DNA from: Streptomyces sp. NBC_00820
Lineage (GTDB): Bacteria; Actinomycetota; Actinomycetes; Streptomycetales; Streptomycetaceae
Length of the DNA stretch: 64,000 bases
Reading direction: 5' to 3'
Assembly (NCBI RefSeq): GCF_036347055.1
Contig: NZ_CP108882.1
Location: 3,732,501 to 3,796,500, forward strand
The stretch's first letter is position 1, and each line of letters begins with the position of its first letter. The notes under the pieces are model-generated. The model had not been told where the DNA came from and did no database searches. It saw only the letters and a program-made list of their open reading frames with translations. Positions 33,522 to 46,958 of the stretch are shown here, piece after piece. A program made the translations under genes and the position numbers.

Positions 33522-33681
33522 GATCCGTCAACTCGCTTGTCTCGTAGGGGTGGTGTCACGCACGGCCGCGGACTCGGCGCGACCGGAGGGCGTTGCGGTC
33601 AGAGGGGGCGCACCGCGGTCGAGATGGGCGCGCCGTGGTCGAGGGGCGCCGCGGTCAGGGGGCGCGCTGTGGTCGAGGGGC

Positions 33682-33712
33682 GGGGCCGCCGGCCGGTCCG
33701 GCCGGCGGCCCC
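33682..33712 (-). terminator. Strong hairpin between peptide genes and oxygenases
   Basis: GGGGCCGCCGGCC (33682-33694) pairs perfectly with GGCCGGCGGCCCC (33700-33712), loop GGTCC. It is 16 bp past the stop of peptide copy 2 and before oxygenase 2. Partial termination here would give many peptide transcripts and few oxygenase transcripts, a pattern known from precursor-peptide operons. Confidence 0.75.
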
Positions 33713-33727
33713 GGGTGCCCGGGTGGA

Positions 33728-33922
33728 TCAGATGACGTCGGGGTAGCAGTCGCCGCAGCCGTCGGGGGTGACCGTCCCGGAGGTCGCGGTGGTGGCGGCG
33801 TGCGGAGCGGCCTGCGCCGCGGCGGCCGGGCCGAAGACCGCCCCGCCGATGGCCGCGGCCACCGCGACGGACAGACCCGCACGACGAACGGCGGCGGCAA
33901 GCTTGGTGGTCTCGATGTCCAT
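33728..33922 (-). CDS. Exported small peptide, copy 2 (CGDC type)
   Basis: 64 residues, identical to the copy at 34029-34223. MDIETTKLAAAVRR is a charged start, then a hydrophobic stretch (AGLSVAVAAAIGGAVFGPAA, 15-34) and an AQA-AP signal-peptidase-like site about 38/39. The mature part would be ~26 residues, Ala/Thr-rich and ending TPDGCGDCYPDVI with Cys56 and Cys59. GAGG precedes ATG by 9 bp. The Cys-x-x-Cys, Tyr, Pro and Asp residues are good candidates for disulfide formation or hydroxylation. I do not recognise the family. Short length, duplication and oxygenase neighbours suggest a precursor or signal peptide. Confidence 0.7.
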   Translation of the reverse strand: MDIETTKLAAAVRRAGLSVAVAAAIGGAVFGPAAAAQAAPHAATTATSGTVTPDGCGDCYPDVI

Positions 33923-34028
33923 GGTTCAACCTCGTTCTTCTGATGGTGAGTTACGGAAGGGCAGGGTGGATCTGCCGGTCATCCGGGACAGCCGGACGGC
34001 CGACCGGGCACACGGATGGGGAATCGGG

Positions 34029-34223
34029 TCAGATGACGTCGGGGTAGCAGTCGCCGCAGCCGTCGGGGGTGACCGTCCCGGAGGTCGCGGTGGTGGCGGC
34101 GTGCGGAGCGGCCTGCGCCGCGGCGGCCGGGCCGAAGACCGCCCCGCCGATGGCCGCGGCCACCGCGACGGACAGACCCGCACGACGAACGGCGGCGGCA
34201 AGCTTGGTGGTCTCGATGTCCAT
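34029..34223 (-). CDS. Exported small peptide, copy 1 (CGDC type)
   Basis: Same 64-residue product and the same upstream 50 bp as the second copy; the two differ nowhere in the shared 245 bp. It follows the small cupin-like gene by 109 bp. Conserved C-terminus TPDGCGDCYPDVI would be exposed after export. The two Arg at 13-14 precede the hydrophobic core, so Tat export is possible, although a full Tat motif is missing. A cytoplasmic oxygenase could act before export. Function unknown. Confidence 0.7.
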   Translation of the reverse strand: MDIETTKLAAAVRRAGLSVAVAAAIGGAVFGPAAAAQAAPHAATTATSGTVTPDGCGDCYPDVI

Positions 34224-34332
34224 GGTTCAACCTCGTTCTTCTGATGGTGAGTTACGGAAGGGCAGGGTGGATCGGCCGGACACCCGGGATCGCCGGACGG
34301 CGGATCGGGCACCGGAGTTTCGGGGGGTGCGC

Positions 34333-34824
34333 TCAGCGCGGCCGGCGACGCACCGGGATGTCGGAGTCGCCGGGTGAGAGGTGCAGGACCACGGGCCGTA
34401 CGGCGGGCCGCCGGTCCAGGGTGTAGCTCCACTGGCGGGGCAGCAGCAGACACTGCCCGCCGCGCAGCCGCATGGCCGTCGACCGGTAGCCGGGGTTGGA
34501 CGGCTGGGCGAGCAGGACATCGCTCGCGGCCCGGCGCTGGAGCAGCAGTACGTCGTGACCGGCCGGCCGCGGCTGGCCGCCCTGTCCACGCTCGCGTCCG
34601 GGGGCAGAGGACGTGATGCGCACCGTTCGGTCGAGCAGCGGGCGCAGCGCGTGGGCCAGGGCGGTCGCCACCTCCTGGGGTGCCGGGTCACTGCCGACGG
34701 GAGGTTCGTAGTCCGTCCACAGCAGCGCCGGCCCGCGGCCGAGATGAGCGCGGATGAAGCCGGCCAGTTCACGCATCTGGTCGCCGGGCCCGCTCGGTTC
34801 GCCGGGTACCTGTTCCCACTGCAT
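34333..34824 (-). CDS. Small cupin-like protein without iron ligands
   Basis: 163 residues, ATG with GGAGGTGA 6 bp upstream, the strongest ribosome site in the locus. By eye the part 85-150 aligns with the JmjC neighbours: GHDVLLLQRRAASDVLLAQP against HRDDADVLAIQISGAKRW, and GGQCLLLPRQWSYTL against GEVLYIPRGFAHSA. The H-x-D and the distal His are missing (Ser133 at the last position). It could be a binding or scaffold subunit, for example for the peptide. First gene after the LuxR regulator in the same direction. A different small fold cannot be excluded. Confidence 0.6.
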   Translation of the reverse strand: MQWEQVPGEPSGPGDQMRELAGFIRAHLGRGPALLWTDYEPPVGSDPAPQEVATALAHALRPLLDRTVRITSSAPGRERGQGGQPRPAGHDVLLLQRRAASDVLLAQPSNPGYRSTAMRLRGGQCLLLPRQWSYTLDRRPAVRPVVLHLSPGDSDIPVRRRPR

Positions 34825-34882
34825 GGCCGTCACCTCCGCTCTCGTCCCGCTCTGCGCCGGATCTCCCGTTCGCTTGGTACCA

Positions 34883-34916
34883 ATCCTGCGGCGGCGGGCC
34901 GGTGACGGAAAGTCAC
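34883..34916 (-). promoter_or_regulatory. Promoter of the peptide operon with dyad over the -35
   Basis: On the minus strand TTTCCG (34906-34911) and CAGGAT (34883-34888) are separated by 17 bp. The palindrome GTGAC-N5-GTCAC (34902-34916) covers the -35 box; a second, TCACG-N6-CGTGA, lies at 34941-34956. This is where a LuxR-type activator would bind, and two such regulators are encoded nearby. Confidence 0.5.
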
Positions 34917-35069
34917 GAAAGGCGGGTACCGGGGCCGCGGTCACGGACGCGCGTGACACGCGGACCCGGGTACGGGAGCGAGGCGCCCGGGTGGGGGAGA
35001 GCAAGGCGCCCGGGGGAACCGAGGCGGCCGGGTGGAGGGAGCGAGGCGGTCGAGCGGGGGGCGTGGGAC

Positions 35070-36095
35070 TCAGTCGTCCAGCAGTCCGGCCCGCATCGCG
35101 GCGGCTCCGGCCTGGAAGCGGCTCTCGGCGCCGAGCTGTTCCATGATGTCGGCGATGTGGCGGCGCGCCGTGCGCAGGGACAGGCCCACCCGGCGGGCGA
35201 TCGCCTCGTCCTTCAGGCCGGCCGCCAGCAGACGGATGATGGTGCGGTCGATCTCCTGGGCGACCAGCTCCAGACCCTCCTCCGCGGCCGAGATGAACGG
35301 CTGCGCCAGCGCCCAGGTCTGCTCGAAGACCTCGCACAGATAGGCCACCAGGGCTTCCTGCCGTACCACCACCGCGCCCCAGGACCCGTCGCTGAGCGGG
35401 ACGAAGGCCGTCTCGCGGTCGAAGACGATGAGGCGGCCGAACAGCTGGTGAGCGGTGCGGTACTCGGCGCCCAGCTCGGACGCCGCCTCCACGTAGGCCT
35501 GACTGGGGCCGTTGAAACGCGCCGTGTGGTGGTAGAGGGTGCGCATCCGCACTCCCCGGGAGAGCAGCGCGTGGTCGCGGCGCAGCGCCTCCTGCATGGC
35601 CTCGGGAACTCGGGAGCCGCCCGGCTGGCTGGCCAGCACCTCGCTGGTGCACTCGGCGGACGCGCGTTCCAGCGCGGCGCGCACCTCGGGCAGGTGGGTG
35701 ATGACCTCCACTCCCTGCCCGGGCGCCTGACCGCGGGCGGCGTCGAGATAGTGGGGCAGGAAGGCGGCCATTCGGGCCCGGCTCCGCGCCATCTCCTCCT
35801 GGAAGTGGGCTATCCGGGCCTCGATCGGGGCGCAGGCGGCGTTGGCGGCGGCCTGCGGCTCCCGCGCGTGCATCCGGGTCGGGTCCTGCGTGTCGGGGTG
35901 GATGAGGTGCCAGCCGGCCAGCCTGGCCAGGGCCTCCTCGGCGGCCCGCGGGTCGAGCCCGAGCCGGTCGAGGTGGGCGGCGAGGGCGTCGGGGTCCATC
36001 CGGCCGTGCTCCACCACCCAGGCATAGGCCGCGGCGTCGACAGGGTCGGGAACGGCATCCGCCGCCTGACCCGGAACGTCGAACGAGATGCCCAC
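35070..36095 (-). CDS. LuxR-type HTH regulator with TrmB-like N-terminus
   Basis: 341 residues. N-terminal winged-helix-like part (DAAAYAWVVEHGRMDPDALAAHLDRLGLDPRAAEEALARLAGW), a middle sensor-like domain (HHTARFNGPSQAYVEAASEL, FDRETAFVPLSDGSWGAVVV) and a C-terminal LuxR/GerE HTH (LLAAGLKDEAIARRVGLSLRTARRHIADIMEQLGA). This architecture is common in streptomycete regulators of secondary metabolism. The gene starts 245 bp upstream of the cupin-like gene, same strand, so it heads the peptide locus; the region between carries the promoter described. Start ATG 36095, weak ribosome site. Signal unknown. Confidence 0.9.
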   Translation of the reverse strand: MGISFDVPGQAADAVPDPVDAAAYAWVVEHGRMDPDALAAHLDRLGLDPRAAEEALARLAGWHLIHPDTQDPTRMHAREPQAAANAACAPIEARIAHFQEEMARSRARMAAFLPHYLDAARGQAPGQGVEVITHLPEVRAALERASAECTSEVLASQPGGSRVPEAMQEALRRDHALLSRGVRMRTLYHHTARFNGPSQAYVEAASELGAEYRTAHQLFGRLIVFDRETAFVPLSDGSWGAVVVRQEALVAYLCEVFEQTWALAQPFISAAEEGLELVAQEIDRTIIRLLAAGLKDEAIARRVGLSLRTARRHIADIMEQLGAESRFQAGAAAMRAGLLDD

Positions 36096-36277
36096 TTTGT
36101 CCCCCAGTCATCTTGCTGCCAGCGAAGTTGGTGAGGTGGGCACGGCATGGAATTCCGCCTCCCCCTGTCGACATGCTAGGTGCACGCCGCCGGCGCGATA
36201 CGGATCACTTCCGGGTCCGGCTCCAGCGGCTGGACACCACCCGTATCCGTGCTGGTCTTCGTCCTGGAGGACGTCAC

Positions 36278-36475
36278 ATGAAGCGCTCGCTCGCCCTCGC
36301 CGCCCTGCTCGCCGCCCTGCTGGGTGGCACGGCCTCCGTCCTGTCCGCCGCCGGGCAGGACGGCCGGGTCGGCCGGACGAGCACCGCGGCCGGAGAGGAC
36401 GGCCAGGTGAGCGTGTACGGGGACACCGCCTGGGGCGGGAGCTGCGACCTCCCGCTCTGCAAGCCCCTGTCGTGA
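36278..36475 (+). CDS. Exported small peptide (SCDLPLCK type)
   Basis: 65 residues, ATG with GGAGG 8 bp upstream. Classical Sec signal: MKRSLALAALLAALLGG then TASVLSA-AG cleavage about residue 24/25. The mature part (~41 residues) is hydrophilic and ends GDTAWGGSCDLPLCKPLS, with Cys56 and Cys61. No homologue recognised. It resembles the CGDC peptides in size, signal and terminal two-cysteine motif but not in sequence. Divergent from the LuxR regulator and followed 66 bp later by a stand-alone LuxR HTH protein, with which it is probably co-transcribed. Confidence 0.7.
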   Translation: MKRSLALAALLAALLGGTASVLSAAGQDGRVGRTSTAAGEDGQVSVYGDTAWGGSCDLPLCKPLS

Positions 36476-36540
36476 GAACCGCCCGCGACCGCCACCACCT
36501 CGTCGTACGCCCGCAGGCCCTACGCCAAGGAGATGCACCG

Positions 36541-36786
36541 ATGTCCCACGCCATCGTCGACGCCCCCGCCGAAACGGTGTTCAGCCCCCGGGAGCTGCAG
36601 ATCCTGGAACTGCTCGTCCAGGGTGCCGGCTACGCGGCCATCGCCCGCCGGCTCCAGCTGAGCCGGCACACCGTGGACACCTACATGCGGCGCATCCGGG
36701 CCAAGACCGGGGCGACCAACCAGGTCCAGCTGGCGGTGCTCGCCTGCCAGGTCCACGGGGTGTCCGCGGCCGCCCCGTCCCGGTGA
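36541..36786 (+). CDS. Stand-alone LuxR/GerE-type DNA-binding protein
   Basis: 81 residues, start ATG with AGGAG upstream. Consists almost only of a LuxR HTH: FSPRELQILELLVQGAGYAAIARRLQLSRHTVDTYMRRIRAKTGATNQVQLAVLAC. No receiver or sensor part, like GerE or some developmental regulators. It follows the two-cysteine peptide gene and could control the peptide locus or respond to it through another protein. Tail-to-tail with the FemABX gene. Confidence 0.88.
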   Translation: MSHAIVDAPAETVFSPRELQILELLVQGAGYAAIARRLQLSRHTVDTYMRRIRAKTGATNQVQLAVLACQVHGVSAAAPSR

Positions 36787-36814
36787 GGCCGCGGGGCCCG
36801 TGGGCACACCGGGC

Positions 36815-43123
<6,309 letters not shown>

Positions 43124-43141
43124 CCTCTCACTGACGGACAC

Positions 43142-43171
43142 GAGGGCGCCCGTGCCACACCGGGCGCCCTC
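43142..43171. terminator. Terminator between serC and the secreted beta-propeller gene
   Basis: GAGGGCGCCCG (43142-43152) pairs perfectly with CGGGCGCCCTC (43161-43171), loop TGCCACAC, 18 bp past the serC stop; usable from both converging genes. Confidence 0.85.
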
Positions 43172-43246
43172 TCCTCGTCAAAGGGCTTACAGCGTGGGGC
43201 ACTCAGCCCTTGTGCCGCCGCGACTCAGCCTCTACGCCGCCACAAC

Positions 43247-44239
43247 TCAAGCCTTGCGCCGCCGCATCCGCCGCAGCCCGAACAGGACCGCGGCCCCGAC
43301 GGCGACGACGACGGCACCTGTCCTGAGATTCCCGCCGCTGCCCAAGCCGTCACCGCCACCGGACGCCGAACCGCCCGCAGCAGACGGCGACTTGGACGCG
43401 GAGGCGGCGCCTTCCGGCGCGTCCTGCGCCTGCACCGCGCTGTTCGCTCCCTCGCTGCCGAACATCAGCCTGGTCCCGTCGGCGGTGTAGGAGACGGACT
43501 CCCCCTGCCCCTGCAGAGGCACGTCCAGTCGCCCCTTCCGCTTGATCTCGCCGCCGTTCCAGTCGTAGGAGATGCCGCCGAAGTAGCCGCGTACGGCGAG
43601 CTGTCGGCCGTTCGGCGAGAGGGCGGCGTCGGTGGCCCAGAGGTCGACGGTGGCGACGGGACGGAAGATGTTCGCACCGGAGGGGGAGAGACGAGCGGGA
43701 CCCTCGAACAGGTGCCCGCCGTCCTCGTTCTTGTCGATGATGTACACGCGCCCGGTCTTCGGGTCGACGACCATCGACTCGGCGTTGCGCGGGCCGTCGG
43801 AGTACTTGACGACGTACTGCGTGGCCGTGACCGTCAGGTCCTCGAGCACCTTCGGCTCGGGCAGCCGGTAGATCCACACGTACGGCCACTTGCCGCCGAG
43901 GTTGTCGCCGATGTCGCCGACGTAGATCTGGTTGTCCGGCCCGATGGAGATGGCCTCGACGTCGCGCGGGGAGCCGATGCCGCGCAGGGTCACGGTGGCG
44001 ACGGTCTTCCCCGTCCGGCTGTCGACGGCGTAGATGTAGGGCCCGTCGTCACTGTCGTTGTGGGTCCAGTAGACGCCGGGATGCAGGTGGGAGGCGGCCA
44101 GGCCGCTGGACTCGGTGATCCTGGGGTCCTTGATGGTGAATCCCTGGTCACCGGCACGGCCGCCGTCGGCGGCGGAGGCGGGCAGCGCGCAGGCCCCCGC
44201 GAGCAGGACCCCGGCGAGCAGGGCGAACGGTCGGCGCAT
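43247..44239 (-). CDS. Secreted, membrane-anchored beta-propeller-like protein
   Basis: 330 residues from ATG 44239 (MRRPFALLAGVLLAGACALP signal peptide, cleavage about ASA-AD). The body repeats propeller-like units: SSGLAASHLHPGVYWTHNDSDDGPYIYAVD, EAISIGPDNQIYVGDIGDN, ESMVVDPKTGRVYIIDKN. A Ser/Gly/Ala-rich spacer and one C-terminal span (TGAVVVAVGAAVLFGLRRMRRRKA) anchor it outside. Function unknown; esterase-like or scaffold. Three imperfect 23-bp copies of its last codons and stop follow it (43200-43270). Confidence 0.82.
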   Translation of the reverse strand: MRRPFALLAGVLLAGACALPASAADGGRAGDQGFTIKDPRITESSGLAASHLHPGVYWTHNDSDDGPYIYAVDSRTGKTVATVTLRGIGSPRDVEAISIGPDNQIYVGDIGDNLGGKWPYVWIYRLPEPKVLEDLTVTATQYVVKYSDGPRNAESMVVDPKTGRVYIIDKNEDGGHLFEGPARLSPSGANIFRPVATVDLWATDAALSPNGRQLAVRGYFGGISYDWNGGEIKRKGRLDVPLQGQGESVSYTADGTRLMFGSEGANSAVQAQDAPEGAASASKSPSAAGGSASGGGDGLGSGGNLRTGAVVVAVGAAVLFGLRRMRRRKA

Positions 44240-44336
44240 GCCCCAAGCGTGCCATCCCCGCCGGGGGCGCGTGCGCGTGGTGGGCTTCACAGCCCCGCGT
44301 ACCCCACCCGTAGCGGCGATCGTCCATCATGAGCGG

Positions 44337-45020
44337 ATGCTCAGGTTCATGCCCGTCGGTGACTCCATGACGATCGGAAGCGCGGGTGAACACACCTGGC
44401 GCTACCGGATGTGGCAGCACCTGCGCGCGACATACGACGGCCCGTTCCGGATCGTCGGCCCGCGCGAGACGCTGTACGACAAGGCGACGGAAACCCCGAC
44501 GTCCTACGAGTACGCCGACCCCGCCTTCCCCTTGGCGCACCTGGCCGGCTGGGGCGAGGGCTGGCTGCACATGGCACCGCTGATCGGCGACGCGGTACGG
44601 GAGCACCGGGCCGACGTCCTGCTGGTCTCCCTCGGCCTGATCGACCTGGGCTTCTACACCAACGCCGAGCAGACGGCGGAGAACGTACGCGCCTTCATCG
44701 CCGCCGCCCGCGCGGCCGGACCGCGTGTCCGGGTGGTCCTGCTGCCGGTGATCCCGAACAGCCGGGCCGAGGAGGACGAGTCCTTCGCCGAGCAGGTGTC
44801 CCTCTTCAACGTCCTGCTCGCCAAGGCGGCGGCCGACCTGGACGAGCCCCGCTCGCCGATCCTGCTGGCCTCGCCGCCCGAGTCGTACGACATCCACCAC
44901 GACACCTACGACGGCACACACCCCAACGCGAGCGGGGAGCACCGGATCGCGAGGGCGTTCGCGGACGCGATGTACGAGGCGTGGGGCATCGGACAGCCGT
45001 ACGAGGCCGAACCGAACTGA
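44337..45020 (+). CDS. SGNH/GDSL-family hydrolase
   Basis: 227 residues, start ATG 44337. The nucleophile block FMPVGDSMTIGSAGEHTWRYRM, the LVSLGLIDLGF segment where the catalytic oxyanion Asn would be (here Leu-Ile-Asp), and the C-terminal TYDGTHPNASGEHRIARAFAD (D-x-x-H). It lacks a signal peptide and probably hydrolyses an ester. Divergent from the propeller gene. Loss of the usual Asn in the third block makes the activity less sure. Confidence 0.82.
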   Translation: MLRFMPVGDSMTIGSAGEHTWRYRMWQHLRATYDGPFRIVGPRETLYDKATETPTSYEYADPAFPLAHLAGWGEGWLHMAPLIGDAVREHRADVLLVSLGLIDLGFYTNAEQTAENVRAFIAAARAAGPRVRVVLLPVIPNSRAEEDESFAEQVSLFNVLLAKAAADLDEPRSPILLASPPESYDIHHDTYDGTHPNASGEHRIARAFADAMYEAWGIGQPYEAEPN

Positions 45021-45108
45021 CCGGATTCCGGCGTCTCCCGGTCACGGTTCGTATCGTTGAACCACGCGGCCGCACCTGTCCATGGAGCGGCCGGGGAGGA
45101 GCGCCACG

Positions 45109-45702
45109 ATGACCGTCCTCGAAGACAGGATCGCGATGGCCGACGCCGACGCCAACACCGAGCGTTTGGACGAGTGGTTCAAGCGCCTCGAGCGGATGCC
45201 CGTCCCCGAAGGATTCAGGGTCGAGATCGTCGGGGGCTACGTCTACATGACGCCGCAGCGGGAAACGCACTGGGGAATCATCCGCCGCATCACCCGGGCG
45301 CTGGAGGACCGGTTCGGGATGGACGTCAAAGTGTTCTCGGACGTCCGGATCGACTTCCCTGGCTACCAGAACGGCTTCTGCCCGGACATCGCCATGCTCA
45401 AGGACTCGGCGAAGAAGGACGACAAGGGCCACTGGCGTCACCAGGACGTCGAGTTCGTCGCCGAGGTCGTCTCCAAGGGCACCGCACCCAACGACTACGG
45501 CCCGAAGAAGACCGCCTACGCCGTCGCCGAAGTCCCGGTCTACGTCGTCGCCGACCCCTACCAGGGACGGTGCTTCGTCTACACCGACCCCAAGGAAGGC
45601 GACTACGAGAACCGGACGCCGGTGGACTTCGGCACCGACATCGACCTGACCGGCACGGTGGTCGACCTCGTCCTCAAGACCGACGCCTTCCCCCGGGACT
45701 GA
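45109..45702 (+). CDS. Uma2-family (DUF820) nuclease-fold protein
   Basis: 197 residues, ATG 45109 behind GGAGGA (an earlier ATG at 45082 is less likely). Restriction-endonuclease-like fold: EGFRVEIVGGYVYMTPQRETHWGIIRRI, then CPDIAMLKD and VEFVAEVVSKGTAPNDYGPKKTAYAVAEVPVYVVADP, where Asp, Glu and Lys form the PD-(D/E)XK site. Many paralogues per Streptomyces genome; function unknown. Confidence 0.88.
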   Translation: MTVLEDRIAMADADANTERLDEWFKRLERMPVPEGFRVEIVGGYVYMTPQRETHWGIIRRITRALEDRFGMDVKVFSDVRIDFPGYQNGFCPDIAMLKDSAKKDDKGHWRHQDVEFVAEVVSKGTAPNDYGPKKTAYAVAEVPVYVVADPYQGRCFVYTDPKEGDYENRTPVDFGTDIDLTGTVVDLVLKTDAFPRD

Positions 45703-45738
45703 CCCAGGCCGGCTCCCCGGTACTGGAAGAGACACCCC

Positions 45739-46851
45739 CTAGTTCAGCGCCCACACCAGCAGCGCGTCGCCCGACTCGGTCGGCGTGCACCAGTGGCCGT
45801 CGCCCAGGGCGACGGCGGCCTGGGTGCCGACCGGGACCGGGTAGTCGACCCGCACGGGCGTACCCGCGGCGCCGCCCGAGGTGTCGACGACCCAGTGCCG
45901 GCCCTCGCCCCACTCCTCGTCGCTCTCGACGGTCGAGCAGATCAGGGTCGTCTCGTCGAGGAAGCCGCCCGCCCAGTCCCAGAACGCCCCCGCCTCGTCG
46001 TTGTCGGGCTCGGCTTCGGGATGCAGGGGGACGACAGCGTGGGCGTCCCACTCCAGGCCGTCCAGGACCAGGCCGCGGCCGTCGCTCACGGCCAGTGCGT
46101 CCTGGTCGTGGGTCACGGTCATCAGCCGCTCGCCCGACGGGCTCACACTCATCAGGGCGAGGTCACCGTCCACGTACTCGACGGCCAGCGCCTGCCCGTC
46201 CCAGCGGCCGCCGCGCAGCGGGGAGCCGTCCTGGCCCTCGCCGATGGTCAGCCACATCCGGGCCGGGTCGGCGGGATGCGGCAGATGGAAGCTGCCCTCC
46301 GCCGCGGACCGGGCGTCGGCCCGGGCCAGCACCCGGCCGTCACCGGCGTCCAGCAGCAGCCACTCGTCGTGCGCCTGCGGGCTCAGCTCGCCCGTGGGCA
46401 GCGGGCCGCGCACATGCGCCCAGACGAACTTCCCGTCGGCCGAGAACCCGGCCGATCCGCGCTTGGGGTGGCGGTGGTCGTCACGGTCGGCGTACTCGTC
46501 GTAGGACGTGTGCATCTCCCGGCAGGCGCCGTACCAGCAGCCGTGCCGGACCTCCCAGCGCGTCGCGCCCGACGGCTCCACCGCGCGCACCGCGTGGACC
46601 CCTGCGAACACGGCCAGACCCGCGTCCGGCGCCACCGCCCACTCCCCGCGCCGACGGGGCCAGGGCGCGGGTACCCGCACGCGCTCGCCCGCCGGAGTGA
46701 AGTCGTCGTCCAGCGGCTGGACCACGAGCACGTCGTCGCCACGCTGGACGAGCAGCCGGCGCCCCGGCAGGCCGCACAGCTCCGGGACGTCCCCCTTCCC
46801 CGGCGGCAGGGGAGCGGGAACGGTGGCACAGAGCCGGGCACGAACGGACAC
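45739..46851 (-). CDS. WD40-like hypothetical protein
   Basis: 370 residues, GTG start with GGGAG 8 bp upstream. Repeating beta-strand units with AGFSADGKFVWAHVRG, ADPARMWLTIGEGQDGS, LALMSVSPSGERLMTVTHDQ suggest a propeller. No signal peptide. No named domain recognised; convergent with the Uma2 gene. Confidence 0.75.
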   Translation of the reverse strand: MSVRARLCATVPAPLPPGKGDVPELCGLPGRRLLVQRGDDVLVVQPLDDDFTPAGERVRVPAPWPRRRGEWAVAPDAGLAVFAGVHAVRAVEPSGATRWEVRHGCWYGACREMHTSYDEYADRDDHRHPKRGSAGFSADGKFVWAHVRGPLPTGELSPQAHDEWLLLDAGDGRVLARADARSAAEGSFHLPHPADPARMWLTIGEGQDGSPLRGGRWDGQALAVEYVDGDLALMSVSPSGERLMTVTHDQDALAVSDGRGLVLDGLEWDAHAVVPLHPEAEPDNDEAGAFWDWAGGFLDETTLICSTVESDEEWGEGRHWVVDTSGGAAGTPVRVDYPVPVGTQAAVALGDGHWCTPTESGDALLVWALN

Positions 46852-46924
46852 GCGGGTCTCCCTGAGGTTCTGGAACTGTCCGCACCCTACGGTCCGCCTC
46901 CGACAACTCCCCCGACACGCTTGC

Positions 46925-46941
46925 CTTGAGCGCACTCCAAG
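46925..46941 (+). promoter_or_regulatory. MerR-type operator/promoter before the aldo/keto reductase
   Basis: CTTGAGCGCACTCCAAG lies over the -35 box TTGAGC, 17-19 bp before a weak CTGAGT -10 and ~18 bp before the ATG. MerR regulators bind CTTG-GAGTGC-CTCCAAG-like dyads placed between -35 and -10, and aldo/keto reductases are frequent targets. The regulator is not encoded here. Confidence 0.55.
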
Positions 46942-46958
46942 ACGTTGGCTGAGTACTC

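Larger units (their letters stand above)
33728..34273. repeat. Exact 245-bp tandem duplication of the peptide gene
   Basis: 33728-33972 and 34029-34273 are identical base for base, period 301 bp. Each copy covers the whole 64-codon gene, its ribosome site and ~50 bp of leader; the remaining 56 bp of each period diverge but are still similar at the start. Zero synonymous changes mean a very recent duplication or ongoing gene conversion. Confidence 0.95.

Noticed and set aside
31704..36786. Lanthipeptide, lasso, thiopeptide or sactipeptide cluster
   Set aside because: None of the class-defining enzymes (LanB/C/M/KC, B/C lasso proteins, YcaO, radical SAM) is encoded in the locus.
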